This document shows, one piece after another, positions 50,924-62,552 of a DNA stretch of 64,000 bases. The stretch covers positions 26,221 through 90,220 of the forward strand of contig NZ_QJJQ01000015.1 of the NCBI RefSeq assembly GCF_003201975.1, in the 5' to 3' direction. The notes under the pieces are model-generated. The model saw only the letters and a list, made by a program, of their open reading frames with translations. It searched no databases and was not told the DNA's origin. How positions within the stretch are numbered: the first letter of the stretch is position 1; each line of letters starts with the position of its first letter. Both the position numbers and the translations under genes were made by a program. The DNA is from Pseudogracilibacillus auburnensis (lineage in GTDB: Bacteria; Bacillota; Bacilli; Bacillales; Amphibacillaceae).

Positions 50924-52894
50924 TTGGAGCACTTTTTTAAAACAAAAATAGTGAGTAAGCAGTTATGGGTGACATTTGTTCTCTCTTTTATCATGTTATG
51001 TTTCCTATTTTATTACCAATGGATCATTGGGTTATTATTTACAATCTTGTTCCTTACTGTATTTTATTATGTGAAGCGGGAAGAAGAAAGAGATAGGGAA
51101 AAACAAAGAAATTATATATCTAAATTATCCTTTCAAGTGGAGAATGCGGGAAGAACGATCTTTTTAAATTTGCCAATTGGGATTCTTATTTATGATCAAG
51201 ATTTTCAGATTGAATGGGCCAATCCATATATGGCTGAAATAACACATGGAGAACCATTATTGAAAAAGTCACTTGATACATTTTCAGATAATTTAATTTC
51301 ACAAATAAAAGCCGATAAAGAAGAAATATGGCTTACAATTAATCATTTACAGTTTAAAACGAAAATAGATCATTTTAATCGTACTTTATTTTTATTTAAT
51401 CGAACCGAAGAGGCTCAGCTTGAAAAACGTTTTAATGATGAAAAAGTGGTCATCGCTAATATTTATTTAGATAATTATGAAGAGATATCCCGTAATATGA
51501 ATGACAATATAAAAAGTCAGTTAAATTCATTAATTACTTCAACATTAAATAAATGGGCAGACGATTATCATTTTTATTTAAAAAGGACATCACAAGATAG
51601 GTTTCTAGCAGTTTTTACACAAGAGACGTTAGCGCTCTTGGAAAAGTCACGGTTTGAAATATTAGATGAAATTAGAACGCTCCATATAGAAGAAGTACAA
51701 AGAAATCCGATCACATTAAGTATTGGGGTAGGGACAGGAAATGTTCCCATCCCTGAATTAGCAAAACTTGCTCAATCTAGTTTAGACTTAGCACTTGGGC
51801 GTGGGGGCGACCAGATCGCTATTAGAGATGAAACAGGGAAAGTTCGCTTTTATGGTGGAAAGACAAATCCGATGGAAAAAAGAACCCGAGTGAGGGCGCG
51901 AGTCATTTCCCATGCATTAAAGGAATTAGTGAGTGAAAGTGATAATGTGATCATTATGGGTCATAAAGGACCAGATATGGACTCATTAGGATCAACAATT
52001 GGAGTGTTAAATATTGCTAAGTCTAATGATGTAGAAGGTTATATTGTTTTTGATGAAGATGATATTACAACAGGAGTTTCTAAAGTAATTGATAAAGTGA
52101 AACAAGAGGAAAGCTTATGGAAGCATTTTATTGGCCCTGAGGAAGCGGAAGCAATTTATACGAGTAGAAGTTTAATTGTTGTCGTTGATACACATAGACC
52201 TTCCCTTGTTGCACATGAAAAATTGCTGCGAAACGCTGAATATAAAGTAGTGATCGATCATCATAGACGTGGAGAAGAATTTATTAATAACCCTACTCTT
52301 GTTTATATGGAACCTTATGCTTCTTCTACTTCGGAACTCGTAACGGAACTGATTGAGTATCAACCGAATAAAAAGAAGCTAACAACACTAGAGGCAACTA
52401 CATTACTTGCGGGAATCATTGTCGATACAAAAAGCTTTGCCCTTAGAACTGGTTCAAGAACATTTGATGCAGCTTCTTATTTACGATCAAAAGGGGCTGA
52501 CCCAGTACTCATTCAGAAATTTTTAAAAGAAGATTTGAATACGTTAAGAAAAAGAAATAAATTAATTGAAAAAGCATCTATTTACCACGATTCTTTGGCG
52601 ATTGTGAAAGCAGATGGTGACTTATATGACCAAATTATTATTGCCCAAGCAGCCGATATTTTATTAACGATTGATCATGTGACGGCATCATTCGTTATCG
52701 CAAATCGAAGTGATGAGACAGTCTCCATTAGTGCTCGCTCTTTAGGAGAGGTAAACGTTCAATTAATCATGGAAGAAATGAATGGTGGTGGTCATTTAAC
52801 CAATGCTGCTACCCAATTACATGGAATGACTACTGACCAAGCAGAAGAAAAACTAAAAGAAAAAATTAAAGAATATTTCGAGGGGAGAACATAA
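50924..52894 (+). CDS. gdpP: Cyclic-di-AMP phosphodiesterase GdpP
   Basis: Hydrolyses cyclic di-AMP to pApA at the membrane. 656 aa from TTG 50924 ([12 protein letters not shown]), 9 bases after AGGAG; TTG 50915 abuts that site. Two N-terminal helices (about 10-50), PAS-like domain, degenerate GGDEF (about 170-300), DHH domain ([35 protein letters not shown]) and DHHA1 with [12 protein letters not shown]. Directly followed by rplI (1 bp). Confidence 0.96.
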   Translation: MEHFFKTKIVSKQLWVTFVLSFIMLCFLFYYQWIIGLLFTILFLTVFYYVKREEERDREKQRNYISKLSFQVENAGRTIFLNLPIGILIYDQDFQIEWANPYMAEITHGEPLLKKSLDTFSDNLISQIKADKEEIWLTINHLQFKTKIDHFNRTLFLFNRTEEAQLEKRFNDEKVVIANIYLDNYEEISRNMNDNIKSQLNSLITSTLNKWADDYHFYLKRTSQDRFLAVFTQETLALLEKSRFEILDEIRTLHIEEVQRNPITLSIGVGTGNVPIPELAKLAQSSLDLALGRGGDQIAIRDETGKVRFYGGKTNPMEKRTRVRARVISHALKELVSESDNVIIMGHKGPDMDSLGSTIGVLNIAKSNDVEGYIVFDEDDITTGVSKVIDKVKQEESLWKHFIGPEEAEAIYTSRSLIVVVDTHRPSLVAHEKLLRNAEYKVVIDHHRRGEEFINNPTLVYMEPYASSTSELVTELIEYQPNKKKLTTLEATTLLAGIIVDTKSFALRTGSRTFDAASYLRSKGADPVLIQKFLKEDLNTLRKRNKLIEKASIYHDSLAIVKADGDLYDQIIIAQAADILLTIDHVTASFVIANRSDETVSISARSLGEVNVQLIMEEMNGGGHLTNAATQLHGMTTDQAEEKLKEKIKEYFEGRT

Positions 52895-52895
52895 A

Positions 52896-53342
52896 ATGAA
52901 AGTAATCTTTTTAAAAGACGTAAAAGGAAAAGGCAAAAGAGGAGAAGTAAAAGATGTGCCAGTTGGATATGCAAACAATTTCTTGTTTAAAAACAATCTT
53001 GCTGAAGAAGCTACACCTGGAAATTTACGAAAATTAAAAGCCAAGCAACAAAAAGTGGCCGAACGGGAAGAAGAAGAAAAATCTCAGGCGGAAGAGTTAA
53101 AAAATAAATTGGGAGAAATAACTGTTAGTATGAAAGCAAAATCAGGTCAAGATGGACGTCTTTTTGGTTCGATAACGAGTAAACAAATTGCTGATGTCCT
53201 CAAAAAAGAATACAAAATAACAGTGGACCGTAGAAAAATTGAATTAGATGAACCGATTCGTACATTAGGACATACGAAAGTACCTGTAAAACTTCACCAA
53301 GAAGTAAACGGAACAATTAATGTTCATGTAGTAGAAGAATAA
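52896..53342 (+). CDS. rplI: Ribosomal protein L9
   Basis: 148 aa: [47 protein letters not shown], then the long connecting helix rich in Lys/Glu and the C-terminal domain ending [23 protein letters not shown] precedes the start. In gdpP-rplI-dnaC order as in Bacillus, although a repeat element now separates it from dnaC. Confidence 0.97.
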   Translation: MKVIFLKDVKGKGKRGEVKDVPVGYANNFLFKNNLAEEATPGNLRKLKAKQQKVAEREEEEKSQAEELKNKLGEITVSMKAKSGQDGRLFGSITSKQIADVLKKEYKITVDRRKIELDEPIRTLGHTKVPVKLHQEVNGTINVHVVEE

Positions 53343-53348
53343 CTCAAA

Positions 53349-53889
53349 GGGGAATCGGAAAATAGCGTGGAAAAAACTTTCCTGCTCACGACATACAGGG
53401 TGCTAGTGTCGGCGTGGAACCAAACGAGAGCAAGTCAATGATCAGTTTGTGCACAAAATCACTAGATCATGATGATGAAGGGTATTTCCAGGATAAATTG
53501 GAACTATGCTGATCGTGATAGAAGTGCAAAGAGTTTGACTGTTATACCAAAAAACCTTTGCACATAAGTTGATGCTAGAACCTTATTGAAATGAACTACT
53601 CTAGTTGTCTGGAGCGAAAAGTGACTGACTCCAGCGGGAAAAGCGCGAGTCTGAAGACCCCGCAGGAAGTGGTTTTCTTCCGAGGCGGGTTAAGTACGTG
53701 ACGTCCATGTCGCAACACCCGCACTAGCACGTCCTGTGCGTCGGAGGCTGAAGCCGTGCCCGCTAAAAAGCACTGTCACATTTCGCGGAAGACAACGGTA
53801 GGATGGAACCTATTTTAGTTGTTCAGCAGCCCCTAAGTAAGCATATACCATCTATAATTTTACTTTTCCACACAATAATCTGAATACCC
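53349..53889. repeat. MITE-like element, terminal-repeat family 2, 540 bp, between rplI and dnaC
   Basis: Left end GGGGAATCGGAAAATAGCGT (about 53349-53368) and right end ACACAATAATCTGAATACCC (53870-53889) are inverted. The core hairpin has arms TTGTCT-GGA-GCGAAA (53605-53619) / TTTCGC-GGA-AGACAA (53781-53795), with GTGAC/GTCAC continuing the stem, around ACCCCGCAGGAAG and CGTCGGAGGCTGAAGCCG. The hairpin closely matches, reversed, the one at 12791-13021. Confidence 0.75.
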
Positions 53890-53960
53890 AATTAAAATTA
53901 ACTCCTTTCATTCAAGAAAGGGTTATGACTTAGAGCCCTTCTAAATTAAGGAGGAATAAA

Positions 53961-55328
53961 ATGACTGAAGCATTAGGGAACCGAACACCACCACATAATA
54001 TTGAGGCAGAACAAGCGGTTATTGGAGCAGTATTTTTAGAACCCGAAGCATTTTCAACAGCAGCAGAGCGAATTGGTCCAACTGATTTTTTTAGAGCTAG
54101 TCATCAAGTTGTTTTTGAGGCAATGTTTCAACTATTTGAAAAAGGTGAACCGATTGATATTGTAACCGTAACTACATTGCTATCCAACTCGCAGAAATTG
54201 GACATAGCTGGAGGAGTAACGTACTTAACGGATCTTGCAAGCTCTGTTCCGACCGCAGCTAACATTGAGTATTACAGTCAAATTGTAGAGGAAAAAGCGT
54301 TATTACGCCGGTTAATAAAAACAGCAACAGATATCGTTACGGAAACCTTCTCCAATGAAGATGAAGTCGAAGGAGTATTAGACGAAGCTGAAAAAAGAAT
54401 ATTAGAAGTGTCGAGCAGGAAAAATGTTAATGCCTTTAAGCCGATAAAGGATGTACTCATTGACGTATATGATAATATTGAAAAATTGCACCATGCACAA
54501 GGGGACATAACTGGTATTCCTACTGGGTTTCGTGATTTAGACCGTATGACTGCTGGATTTCAACGTAACGATTTAATTATTATCGCTGCAAGACCATCAG
54601 TAGGAAAAACTGCTTTTGCCTTAAATATCGCTCAAAATGTAGCGATTAATACGGATGAAAATGTAGCAATTTTCAGTTTGGAGATGGGAGCAGACCAATT
54701 AGTTTCACGGATGCTTTGTGCAGAAGGAAATATTGACTCCCAGCGACTGCGTACAGGGAAACTAGAACAGGAAGATTGGGGAAAATTGACCATGGCCATG
54801 GGAAGCCTGTCCCACGCTGGTATTTTTATTGACGATGCACCCGGAATTCGTGTTAGTGATATCCGGTCAAAATGTAGAAGATTAAAACAAGAGCATGGAC
54901 TTGGAATGATTATTATCGACTACTTACAACTTATTCAAGGTAGTGACAATTCACGTGAAAACAGGCAGCAAGAAGTATCGGAAATCTCAAGGTCATTAAA
55001 AGGATTAGCAAGAGAATTAGAAGTTCCACTCATTGCCTTATCACAATTATCACGGGGAGTTGAATCAAGACAAGATAAGCGTCCAATGATGTCTGACTTG
55101 CGTGAATCAGGTAGTATTGAGCAAGATGCTGACATTGTTGGATTTTTATACCGTGATGATTATTATGATACGGAATCAGAACAACAAAATATTATTGAAA
55201 TTATTTTATCCAAACAACGTAATGGTCCGACAGGGACTGTAGAACTTGCGTTTGTGAAAGAATATAATAAGTTTGTTGATTTAGACTTTCGCTATGGAGA
55301 AAGCGATGTACCGCCCGTACCGGTATAA
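53961..55328 (+). CDS. dnaC: Replicative DNA helicase (DnaB family; DnaC of Bacillus)
   Basis: Hexameric 5'-3' helicase of the replication fork. 455 aa. N-terminal primase-interaction domain (RTPPHNIEAEQAVIGAVFLEPEAF), RecA-like core with Walker A ARPSVGKTAFALNIAQNVA, H2 region MIIIDYLQLI, arginine finger region SDLRESGSIEQDADIVGFLYRDDYY. Start ATG after AAGGAGG. Followed by purA as in Bacillus. Confidence 0.97.
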   Translation: MTEALGNRTPPHNIEAEQAVIGAVFLEPEAFSTAAERIGPTDFFRASHQVVFEAMFQLFEKGEPIDIVTVTTLLSNSQKLDIAGGVTYLTDLASSVPTAANIEYYSQIVEEKALLRRLIKTATDIVTETFSNEDEVEGVLDEAEKRILEVSSRKNVNAFKPIKDVLIDVYDNIEKLHHAQGDITGIPTGFRDLDRMTAGFQRNDLIIIAARPSVGKTAFALNIAQNVAINTDENVAIFSLEMGADQLVSRMLCAEGNIDSQRLRTGKLEQEDWGKLTMAMGSLSHAGIFIDDAPGIRVSDIRSKCRRLKQEHGLGMIIIDYLQLIQGSDNSRENRQQEVSEISRSLKGLARELEVPLIALSQLSRGVESRQDKRPMMSDLRESGSIEQDADIVGFLYRDDYYDTESEQQNIIEIILSKQRNGPTGTVELAFVKEYNKFVDLDFRYGESDVPPVPV

Positions 55329-55411
55329 AGCCTACCATATAAATGATAAAAGACTTCTTTCAAGGTAGATTCGTTGCAAAACAAAGCGAAAAAGGATATT
55401 TACAAATAATT

Positions 55412-55456
55412 CACGAACGTTTAAAGAACTTTTCATGTAAACGTTCGTGTTTTTAT
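55412..55456 (+). terminator. Terminator between dnaC and purA
   Basis: CACGAACGTTTA (55412-55423) and TAAACGTTCGTG (55438-55449), 12 bp perfect, then TTTTTATT. The arms contain CGAAC/GTTCG, as PurR boxes do, but the spacing is longer than usual for PurR. Confidence 0.75.
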
Positions 55457-55484
55457 TGACTTGATTCATAATTATTGATACACT
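55456..55484 (+). promoter_or_regulatory. Promoter of purA
   Basis: TTGACT at 55456-55461, 17-bp spacer, TACACT at 55479-55484, 42 bp before the purA start and starting in the T run of the dnaC terminator. Confidence 0.6.
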
Positions 55485-55514
55485 TACAAATGTAATTTAT
55501 TGATTAAATTTTAG

Positions 55515-56813
<1,299 letters not shown>

Positions 56814-56844
56814 GCGCTTCTCGTTTGCACAGATAAAAAGTCAT

Positions 56845-56879
56845 CCTCTCACTAAGAGTCAGATAGTGGGAGGTTTTTT
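56845..56879 (+). terminator. Terminator of purA
   Basis: CCTCTCACTA (56845-56854) / TAGTGGGAGG (56864-56873), then TTTTTTA. Confidence 0.85.
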
Positions 56880-56990
56880 ATTTACGTTTATAAACTGTAC
56901 TTGTATATGCAAATTTATAAAAAAATTGTACTATCTACTGCAATAATGAGAATTTTGTTTGAAAAAGAGTCTAAAAAAAGGTTTAAAGCT

Positions 56991-57065
56991 ATGAACAAAC
57001 GCAGTTCTTTTTCATCATTACGTAACAAGAGATCCAAATCATCGGGTGTACTAGTACGCCTTTAG
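56991..57065 (+). CDS. Possible 24-aa basic micro-ORF
   Basis: MNKRSSFSSLRNKRSKSSGVLVRL from ATG 56991, with AAAAAAAGG 9 bases upstream. Very basic and serine-rich, no hydrophobic segment. It lies in the 400-bp gap between purA and the TetR gene, where I see only this, a TTGACA at 57149 and a hairpin CATCTT / AAGATG at about 57089-57110. Could easily be chance. Confidence 0.2.
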   Translation: MNKRSSFSSLRNKRSKSSGVLVRL

Positions 57066-57218
57066 AAAGGATGATTTTCACATCCGAACATCTTCACAAG
57101 GTTAAGATGTGATATTTAAAGTGATGAACAATCAATTTTCAATTTGCCTTGACAAATCAAAACCCCTACTACAATAATAAATAATATGCTCAAATATCTC
57201 TGATTAGGAGGCAAGTAA

Positions 57219-57848
57219 TTGGAGAAAGAAAACAATGTGTTTCAAAACTTAAAAAAAGCTGAACGCGAAATGCGCAAACAATTAATTATCAACGCTACCC
57301 TAATTCTTTTAAGTGAAAAGCAAATAGCAGAAGTTAGTATGCGAGATATTGCGAAAGAAGCAGGTATCTCTCCTGCTTTAATCTATCGCCATTTTAAGGA
57401 TCAGGATGAGTTATTTATCGAAGCTTTTGATCAAAAAAGCAAAGAGATGATTGCGGCTTTTGAAGCAATTATTTCTAAACAACAAATAGTGTCTATTGAA
57501 AAGATCGGTAAAGAGTTTATTTCATATCTTTTAAATAATCCTCTTTTCTTTAAAATGATGACTTACTTTATGCTTGATCATACCCTTATGGAAGAGCATC
57601 TAGAGCGTTTCAATACGACTATTCGAGAATTACTTTCTATTTTTGATACTGGCTTTAAACATAGCGGAATAAAAAAAGACATTCGCTTACATTCCCATGC
57701 ATTTTTTTCGGCTTTAAATGGAGTCATGATTACGTTTTATCATTATCCTGGTAGAAGTGAAGCAGATGTGGAAGCTCATATTGAAAGGCTAGCCTCGTTA
57801 ATTGGATCTTTATTCGTAAATGCTAGTAATAGTCAAGAAAAAAAATAA
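57219..57848 (+). CDS. TetR/AcrR family transcriptional regulator
   Basis: 209 aa from TTG 57219 after TAGGAGG. N-terminal HTH: LILLSEKQIAEVSMRDIAKEAGISPALIYRHFKDQDELFIEAF (about 24-72), the standard TetR signature; the C-terminal ligand domain is unrelated to named types. A TTGACA at 57149 is probably its -35. It converges on an acyl-CoA ligase and dehydrogenase pair, so control of fatty-acid use is likely but not shown. A shared terminator separates them. Confidence 0.88.
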   Translation: MEKENNVFQNLKKAEREMRKQLIINATLILLSEKQIAEVSMRDIAKEAGISPALIYRHFKDQDELFIEAFDQKSKEMIAAFEAIISKQQIVSIEKIGKEFISYLLNNPLFFKMMTYFMLDHTLMEEHLERFNTTIRELLSIFDTGFKHSGIKKDIRLHSHAFFSALNGVMITFYHYPGRSEADVEAHIERLASLIGSLFVNASNSQEKK

Positions 57849-57890
57849 CGGTCTTATTCCTGAAAGTGGGAAGATAGCCGTTATTCTTTT
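57844..57890. terminator. Bidirectional terminator between TetR gene and acyl-CoA ligase
   Basis: AATAACGG (57844-57851) and CCGTTATT (57878-57885) followed by CTTTTC; serves both convergent genes. Confidence 0.75.
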
Positions 57891-57900
57891 CTGATGAAAA

Positions 57901-59400
57901 CTAGACAGTGACATCTCTTGATTTCAATACATGTTTTAACACTTTCCCTGCTGCGTTTCTAGGTAATTGTTTGATAAATTCTACCTCTTTTACGCATTTA
58001 TAGGCTGCAAGATTGTCATGACACATTTTGATAATACTTTCTTCCGTAATGGTAGCGCCTTCATTTTTTACGACATATGCCTTTGGAATTTCTCCCCATT
58101 TAGAATCACGTTTTCCGACAACGGCAACATCTGTTACATCTGGATGAGTGTTAATGACACTTTCCAGTTCCGATGAATAAATATTTTCACCACCACTAAT
58201 AATCATGTCTTTCAGTCTATCTTTTACATACAGAAATCCATCTTCATCGATCCTTCCTAAATCACCAGTTCGATAGTTTCCGTCGTTTAATATGCTATCT
58301 GTTTCTGTTGGATTATTCCAATATCCTTTAAAAACTTGGGGACCACTACAAATAATTTCGCCAATTTCATTAGCTGGAAGTTCTTCCTTTGTCAAAGGAT
58401 TAACAACTTTAACATGGCCATGAAAGACAACTTTTCCCATAGAATTCATTTTACTTTCATCCATCAGCTTTTTCCAAAAGGATACGGCTCCAGTATATTC
58501 CGTAATACCGTATACTTGTTGAACACTTATGCCAAGGTTTCCATACGCTTGAATTAATTGTTCCGGTACTACTGAAGCGCCACATGTAATATTACGTAAA
58601 GAACTAAAGTCATTTTTTGTTTTCCCAATTACTTTGAGCATAAATTGTAACATGGCTGGGACGGTCATCATTGTTGTAATTTTTTCTTCCTCAATTATTT
58701 TCCAAACAGCAACAGGATCAAAATCAGCCATAAGAACAGAAGTGCTTCCATTATGCAAATTAGTAATAATTGGTGCAAAGCCCCCGATATGGAAAAATGG
58801 GGCAACAGACAGGAAGCGATCACCGTACCACCAGTCAATCACATGCGACATGCCAATAGATGCCGCTAAAAGATTTGAATGTGTAATCATCGCACCTTTT
58901 GGCTTGCCTGTTGTTCCTGATGTATACATAATTAATATTGTATCATTGTCTTTTGAGATTAATTCAGGTTCATCTGTTACATAATCCTTTAGTATTTCAT
59001 CAAAAGATTCATTTCCCGCTTGTAGCATTGGAATAGTGATTGTGTGTTGAAGTTCTTCAATCGTTTCTGTAAATGCTCCGTCATATAAAAGTAAGGAAGG
59101 TTCACAATTGGAGATAATATACTCCATTTCTTTTACATGTAATCGCCAGTTAATTGGAACCGTAATAATCCCTATTTTTGCTGCACCAAAAAAGGCAGTA
59201 ATAAAATCTTCATGATTTTTACATAGAACCGCCATTCTATCCCCAGGTTTTATATTTTTGGCAGTTAAATAATTGGCAAATTGATTCACCCGTTCATTCA
59301 TGTGAGCGAATGAGTACCTTTTTCTACCAATATATCCTTCATCTTTTGGTGTGACGTAAGCCCGATGAGACATCAATTCTCCAATATTAGTGTGTAACAT
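57901..59400 (-). CDS. Acyl-CoA synthetase (AMP-forming ligase)
   Basis: ANL-superfamily adenylating enzyme that activates a carboxylic acid, probably a fatty acid, to its CoA ester. 499 aa. P-loop-like motif TILIMYTSGTTGKPKGAMITHSNL, VYGITEYTG, hinge GYRTGDLGRIDEDGFLYVKDRLKDMIISGGENIYSSELE, catalytic Lys in NAAGKVLKHVL. Start ATG after GAGAGGTGG. 46 bp downstream of the AidB-like gene, so in one operon. Chain-length preference cannot be read. Confidence 0.9.
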   Translation of the reverse strand: MLHTNIGELMSHRAYVTPKDEGYIGRKRYSFAHMNERVNQFANYLTAKNIKPGDRMAVLCKNHEDFITAFFGAAKIGIITVPINWRLHVKEMEYIISNCEPSLLLYDGAFTETIEELQHTITIPMLQAGNESFDEILKDYVTDEPELISKDNDTILIMYTSGTTGKPKGAMITHSNLLAASIGMSHVIDWWYGDRFLSVAPFFHIGGFAPIITNLHNGSTSVLMADFDPVAVWKIIEEEKITTMMTVPAMLQFMLKVIGKTKNDFSSLRNITCGASVVPEQLIQAYGNLGISVQQVYGITEYTGAVSFWKKLMDESKMNSMGKVVFHGHVKVVNPLTKEELPANEIGEIICSGPQVFKGYWNNPTETDSILNDGNYRTGDLGRIDEDGFLYVKDRLKDMIISGGENIYSSELESVINTHPDVTDVAVVGKRDSKWGEIPKAYVVKNEGATITEESIIKMCHDNLAAYKCVKEVEFIKQLPRNAAGKVLKHVLKSRDVTV

Positions 59401-59446
59401 TCATATTCCACCTCTCCATTTTTATATTTATTTTAAAATGAAATGA

Positions 59447-61030
59447 TTAAATAATGGGGGCATCTCCAACTTCTTTAAAAGCTTGATCTTGATAGACAAA
59501 GAACAGATCATCGCAAAATCTTTCCCAATCTTTTGCCTGTTGAATTGTTGTCCTATTAGGATCTGCAGCAAGATTATACGTAAGTGATTTTTCCAATTCT
59601 TCTGTAAATTGGTCGATGATTGACTGTTCACAACCAGATAAAAGATCCGTTATAAAATCTTTAGGTTTATACCAACTTGAAGCGTTTTTCATATCACGAT
59701 GAATTTGTGTAAGCAATACATTTCTCGGTCCTTCCCATAGTTCATTTACCATCGCATCGCGAAATAGCCTTGGGATCGAAGAGAAATCTTCTATTACACC
59801 ATTTCCACCGAATAGTGAAATTGCTGTCCGAATCGTATTCACAGTGTCTTTGGAAGCTTTTATTTTTTGCAATAAAATAAGTTCCCTTACTTGAAATTTC
59901 AGCTTATTTGCATATTCAGAGTTCTCTTGGTTTTGTTGCAGACAAAAATAAGCGTCGTAAATTTTAAAGAGTGCTGAGGTTGTTCGTTTTGCTGTCTGCT
60001 CAATTTCTTCTAGCTGCCCAGCTGCCAATGGAAATGCATTAATTTTTTTCCCAAATACTTCTCGAAATTGACTATATTGTAATGCTTCTCGAACAGTCCT
60101 TATCATAAATGCACTGCTTGCTGAGCCTATATCTAGTCTAGATTTTGTTAGAACAATACCAACAGCTATTGCTACACCTTTTTCCAATGAACCAATTTGA
60201 TATGCTTTTGCTCCATCATATGTTATTTCAGCAGATGGAAGCTCACTCGTTCCAAGTTTCCATTTCAATCGATTAATGACAAAATTATTTCGTTTTGTTT
60301 TTGATTGATCGGACCAAGATGGAACGATAAAAGTTGCGATATGATCAGTCTGATCAACTTTCGCCGTAACGACTGCATAATCTGCATGAATAGCTGAACA
60401 AAAGAATTTTGTTCCATATAACTGGTAATCATCTCCTCTTGGAATTGCTTTTAATACGTTTGCTGGAATATTTGACCCTCCTTGAATTTCAGTCATAAAC
60501 TGTGCGCCTATCCCGAAATCGCCATCAATTCCTTCTGTACAATGATGCAAAATATGTTGCAGCTCATCATTCAACTCATCTTTATATGTTTTTAGTAAAT
60601 CAACTAACCCATCTGTACAAGCGACAGGGCACATGATTCCTGCTTCTCCGTTGTGATGAAACATAAATCTTTTAAGCATTTGTTCCCAAGCGGATGTGTC
60701 TTTTGAAAAGAGACGTTCAGAAAAGATTTCTTTTTCCATATTAAATAGTTGTTGCGGTCTTACAATTTTATCAATACGACGATTGTATGCATCGAAATGC
60801 TGAATGCTAGGGTGATTTTCCCGTTTTGCTATTTCATCAGAAATGTGTCTGAAATGATGAGAGGTATTTTTGGAGAGCGCTTTCATAATGTTCGAAATTA
60901 ATTCCCATTCCTCTTTTACATAATGCTTTACAACTTTTTGTAAAAATTTATTATCTTCAAAGTCACTGTAACTATCTCTTGTTTTAATGTATTCCTCAAA
61001 TGAATATTGATTAATGTCTTTATTCTCCAT
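59447..61030 (-). CDS. Acyl-CoA dehydrogenase, AidB-like
   Basis: FAD enzyme of the acyl-CoA dehydrogenase superfamily, 527 aa, nearer to AidB-type (about 540) than to ordinary dehydrogenases (about 380). Middle beta domain with GAQFMTEIQGGSNIPANVLKA and KFFCSAIHADYAVVTAKV, C-terminal helices AISLFGGNGVIEDFSSIPRLFRDAMVNELWEGPRNVLLTQIHRD with the catalytic-base Glu position (WEG). An added C-terminal segment of about 100 residues. It precedes the acyl-CoA ligase. Substrate is unknown; start ATG after GTGGAGG. Confidence 0.85.
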   Translation of the reverse strand: MENKDINQYSFEEYIKTRDSYSDFEDNKFLQKVVKHYVKEEWELISNIMKALSKNTSHHFRHISDEIAKRENHPSIQHFDAYNRRIDKIVRPQQLFNMEKEIFSERLFSKDTSAWEQMLKRFMFHHNGEAGIMCPVACTDGLVDLLKTYKDELNDELQHILHHCTEGIDGDFGIGAQFMTEIQGGSNIPANVLKAIPRGDDYQLYGTKFFCSAIHADYAVVTAKVDQTDHIATFIVPSWSDQSKTKRNNFVINRLKWKLGTSELPSAEITYDGAKAYQIGSLEKGVAIAVGIVLTKSRLDIGSASSAFMIRTVREALQYSQFREVFGKKINAFPLAAGQLEEIEQTAKRTTSALFKIYDAYFCLQQNQENSEYANKLKFQVRELILLQKIKASKDTVNTIRTAISLFGGNGVIEDFSSIPRLFRDAMVNELWEGPRNVLLTQIHRDMKNASSWYKPKDFITDLLSGCEQSIIDQFTEELEKSLTYNLAADPNRTTIQQAKDWERFCDDLFFVYQDQAFKEVGDAPII

Positions 61031-61177
61031 AACAATTAGCCTCCACTTAAAATATGTTCTAGATTAATTCCATATATTAGCCTAATTTGCCATCGGTGTC
61101 AACAGTGTTTTTTTGAGTAAACATAGTTTACATCTAAGTACATTGTCTTAAGCTTCTAAATCTTATCAAATAGCAGT

Positions 61178-61500
61178 AATAAACGGTGCAGTAACATTTA
61201 GTAGTGAACGTCCCATCGCTACAGAAATACCCTCCGCTTTCCGTGTATTTCCTCAGCTAGTAAAGGAATTAGCGACTTAAAAATAATATGTCATTATTTC
61301 ATCGATAAAAACAATCTGCACTTAATATAGTTGATTGTAGCGGAGGACAGTTGGCTCCTACGGGAAAAGCAACAGCCGAAAATCTATTTTCTAAAGTTTT
61401 GACAAAAACGGATGAAATTAGTTGAGGAGTTGCCCGTGGAAAGCAACTGTCCGTAGCGAAAATCAACGGTGCCGATTACTTCGTTACCGCATAATTTATG
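61178..61500. repeat. MITE-like element, terminal-repeat family 1, 320 bp, upstream of walR
   Basis: Left end AATAAACGGTGCAGTAAC (61178-61195) and right end GTTACCGCATAATTTAT are inverted, the right end eroded. The core hairpin has perfect arms GGACAGTTG (61345-61353) / CAACTGTCC (61444-61452), with inner CTACGGG / CCCGTGG. The remaining 61501-61841 holds no gene; the walRK promoter must lie there. Confidence 0.65.
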
Positions 61501-61841
61501 CAACATCAAATCTATTTTTGTAGGAGAAGGAATGGCACTCTTAATTTTCATAAAATTACTCATGATACCTCAATTGTCAAGGACATCATTAGATGCACCT
61601 AATACTTAACCAAGCAAACTGTTTCACTTCGTTTTATCGGTGCGAAAGTTGAGTTAGTATCAATCTATTTGAGTGGTGAGACGTTTTGTGACATGTAAGA
61701 GAAAAATTTGCCATCTACACTCTTTGCGGAAAAACAGACAATTGGAGTGAAATACGTTAGAATAGATAGATAGGTATAAATAAAATAAACGAACTATCAC
61801 CATTTAACATAGATAATGATAAAGAAAGTAGGTAATTGGAA

Positions 61842-62546
61842 ATGAGTTTAAAAATTCTAGTTGTCGATGATGAAAAACCAATAGCAGATATTTTGAAATT
61901 TAACTTGGAAAAAGAAGGATATATCGTAGTTTGTGCTCACGATGGAAACGATGCAATTGAACTTGCTGAAAAAGAAAATCCAGATTTGATCTTATTAGAT
62001 ATTATGTTACCAGGTAAAGATGGTAATGAAGTTTGTCGTGAAATTCGTAAAACGAAAACAATGCCAATTATTATGTTAACGGCAAAAGATTCCGAAATTG
62101 ATAAAGTACTAGGCCTTGAACTCGGGGCAGATGATTATGTAACAAAACCATTTAGTAATCGTGAATTAATTGCCCGCGTGAAAGCGAATTTACGAAGACA
62201 GCAGCAAGTTACGGAAGAAACAGTTGCGACGAAAAAAGATATTAATATTGGCAATTTAACGATTCATCCAGATGCGTACAGCGTATCTCGGAATGGAGAA
62301 CATATTGATTTAACACATCGTGAATTTGAGTTGTTCTATTATTTAGCACGTCATATAGGACAAGTAATGACAAGAGAACATTTACTTGAAACGGTATGGG
62401 GCTATGATTATTTTGGAGATGTACGTACGGTGGACGTGACAGTTAGAAGGTTACGAGAAAAAATCGAAGAAGACCCAAGTAACCCTGTTTGGATTGTCAC
62501 ACGTCGTGGTGTAGGTTATTATTTACGCAACCCAGACGAGGAGTAA
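61842..62546 (+). CDS. walR: Response regulator WalR (YycF)
   Basis: Essential regulator of cell-wall metabolism. OmpR/PhoB type, 234 aa from ATG 61842 ([18 protein letters not shown]). Phospho-acceptor Asp53 in LILLDIML, Lys102-type TKPFS, winged-helix domain with [56 protein letters not shown]. walK follows after 6 bp. Confidence 0.96.
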   Translation: MSLKILVVDDEKPIADILKFNLEKEGYIVVCAHDGNDAIELAEKENPDLILLDIMLPGKDGNEVCREIRKTKTMPIIMLTAKDSEIDKVLGLELGADDYVTKPFSNRELIARVKANLRRQQQVTEETVATKKDINIGNLTIHPDAYSVSRNGEHIDLTHREFELFYYLARHIGQVMTREHLLETVWGYDYFGDVRTVDVTVRRLREKIEEDPSNPVWIVTRRGVGYYLRNPDEE

Positions 62547-62552
62547 TATTTT

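Noticed and set aside
55412-55449. PurR operator pair upstream of purA
   Set aside because: The CGAAC/GTTCG arms are about 26 bases apart, longer than the usual PurBox spacing, and the 12-bp perfect stem with T run fits a dnaC terminator better. Not excluded.
61533-61610. 25-codon frame MALLIFIKLLM... upstream of walR
   Set aside because: No good ribosome binding site and no sign of conservation; short hydrophobic frames are frequent in AT-rich DNA.
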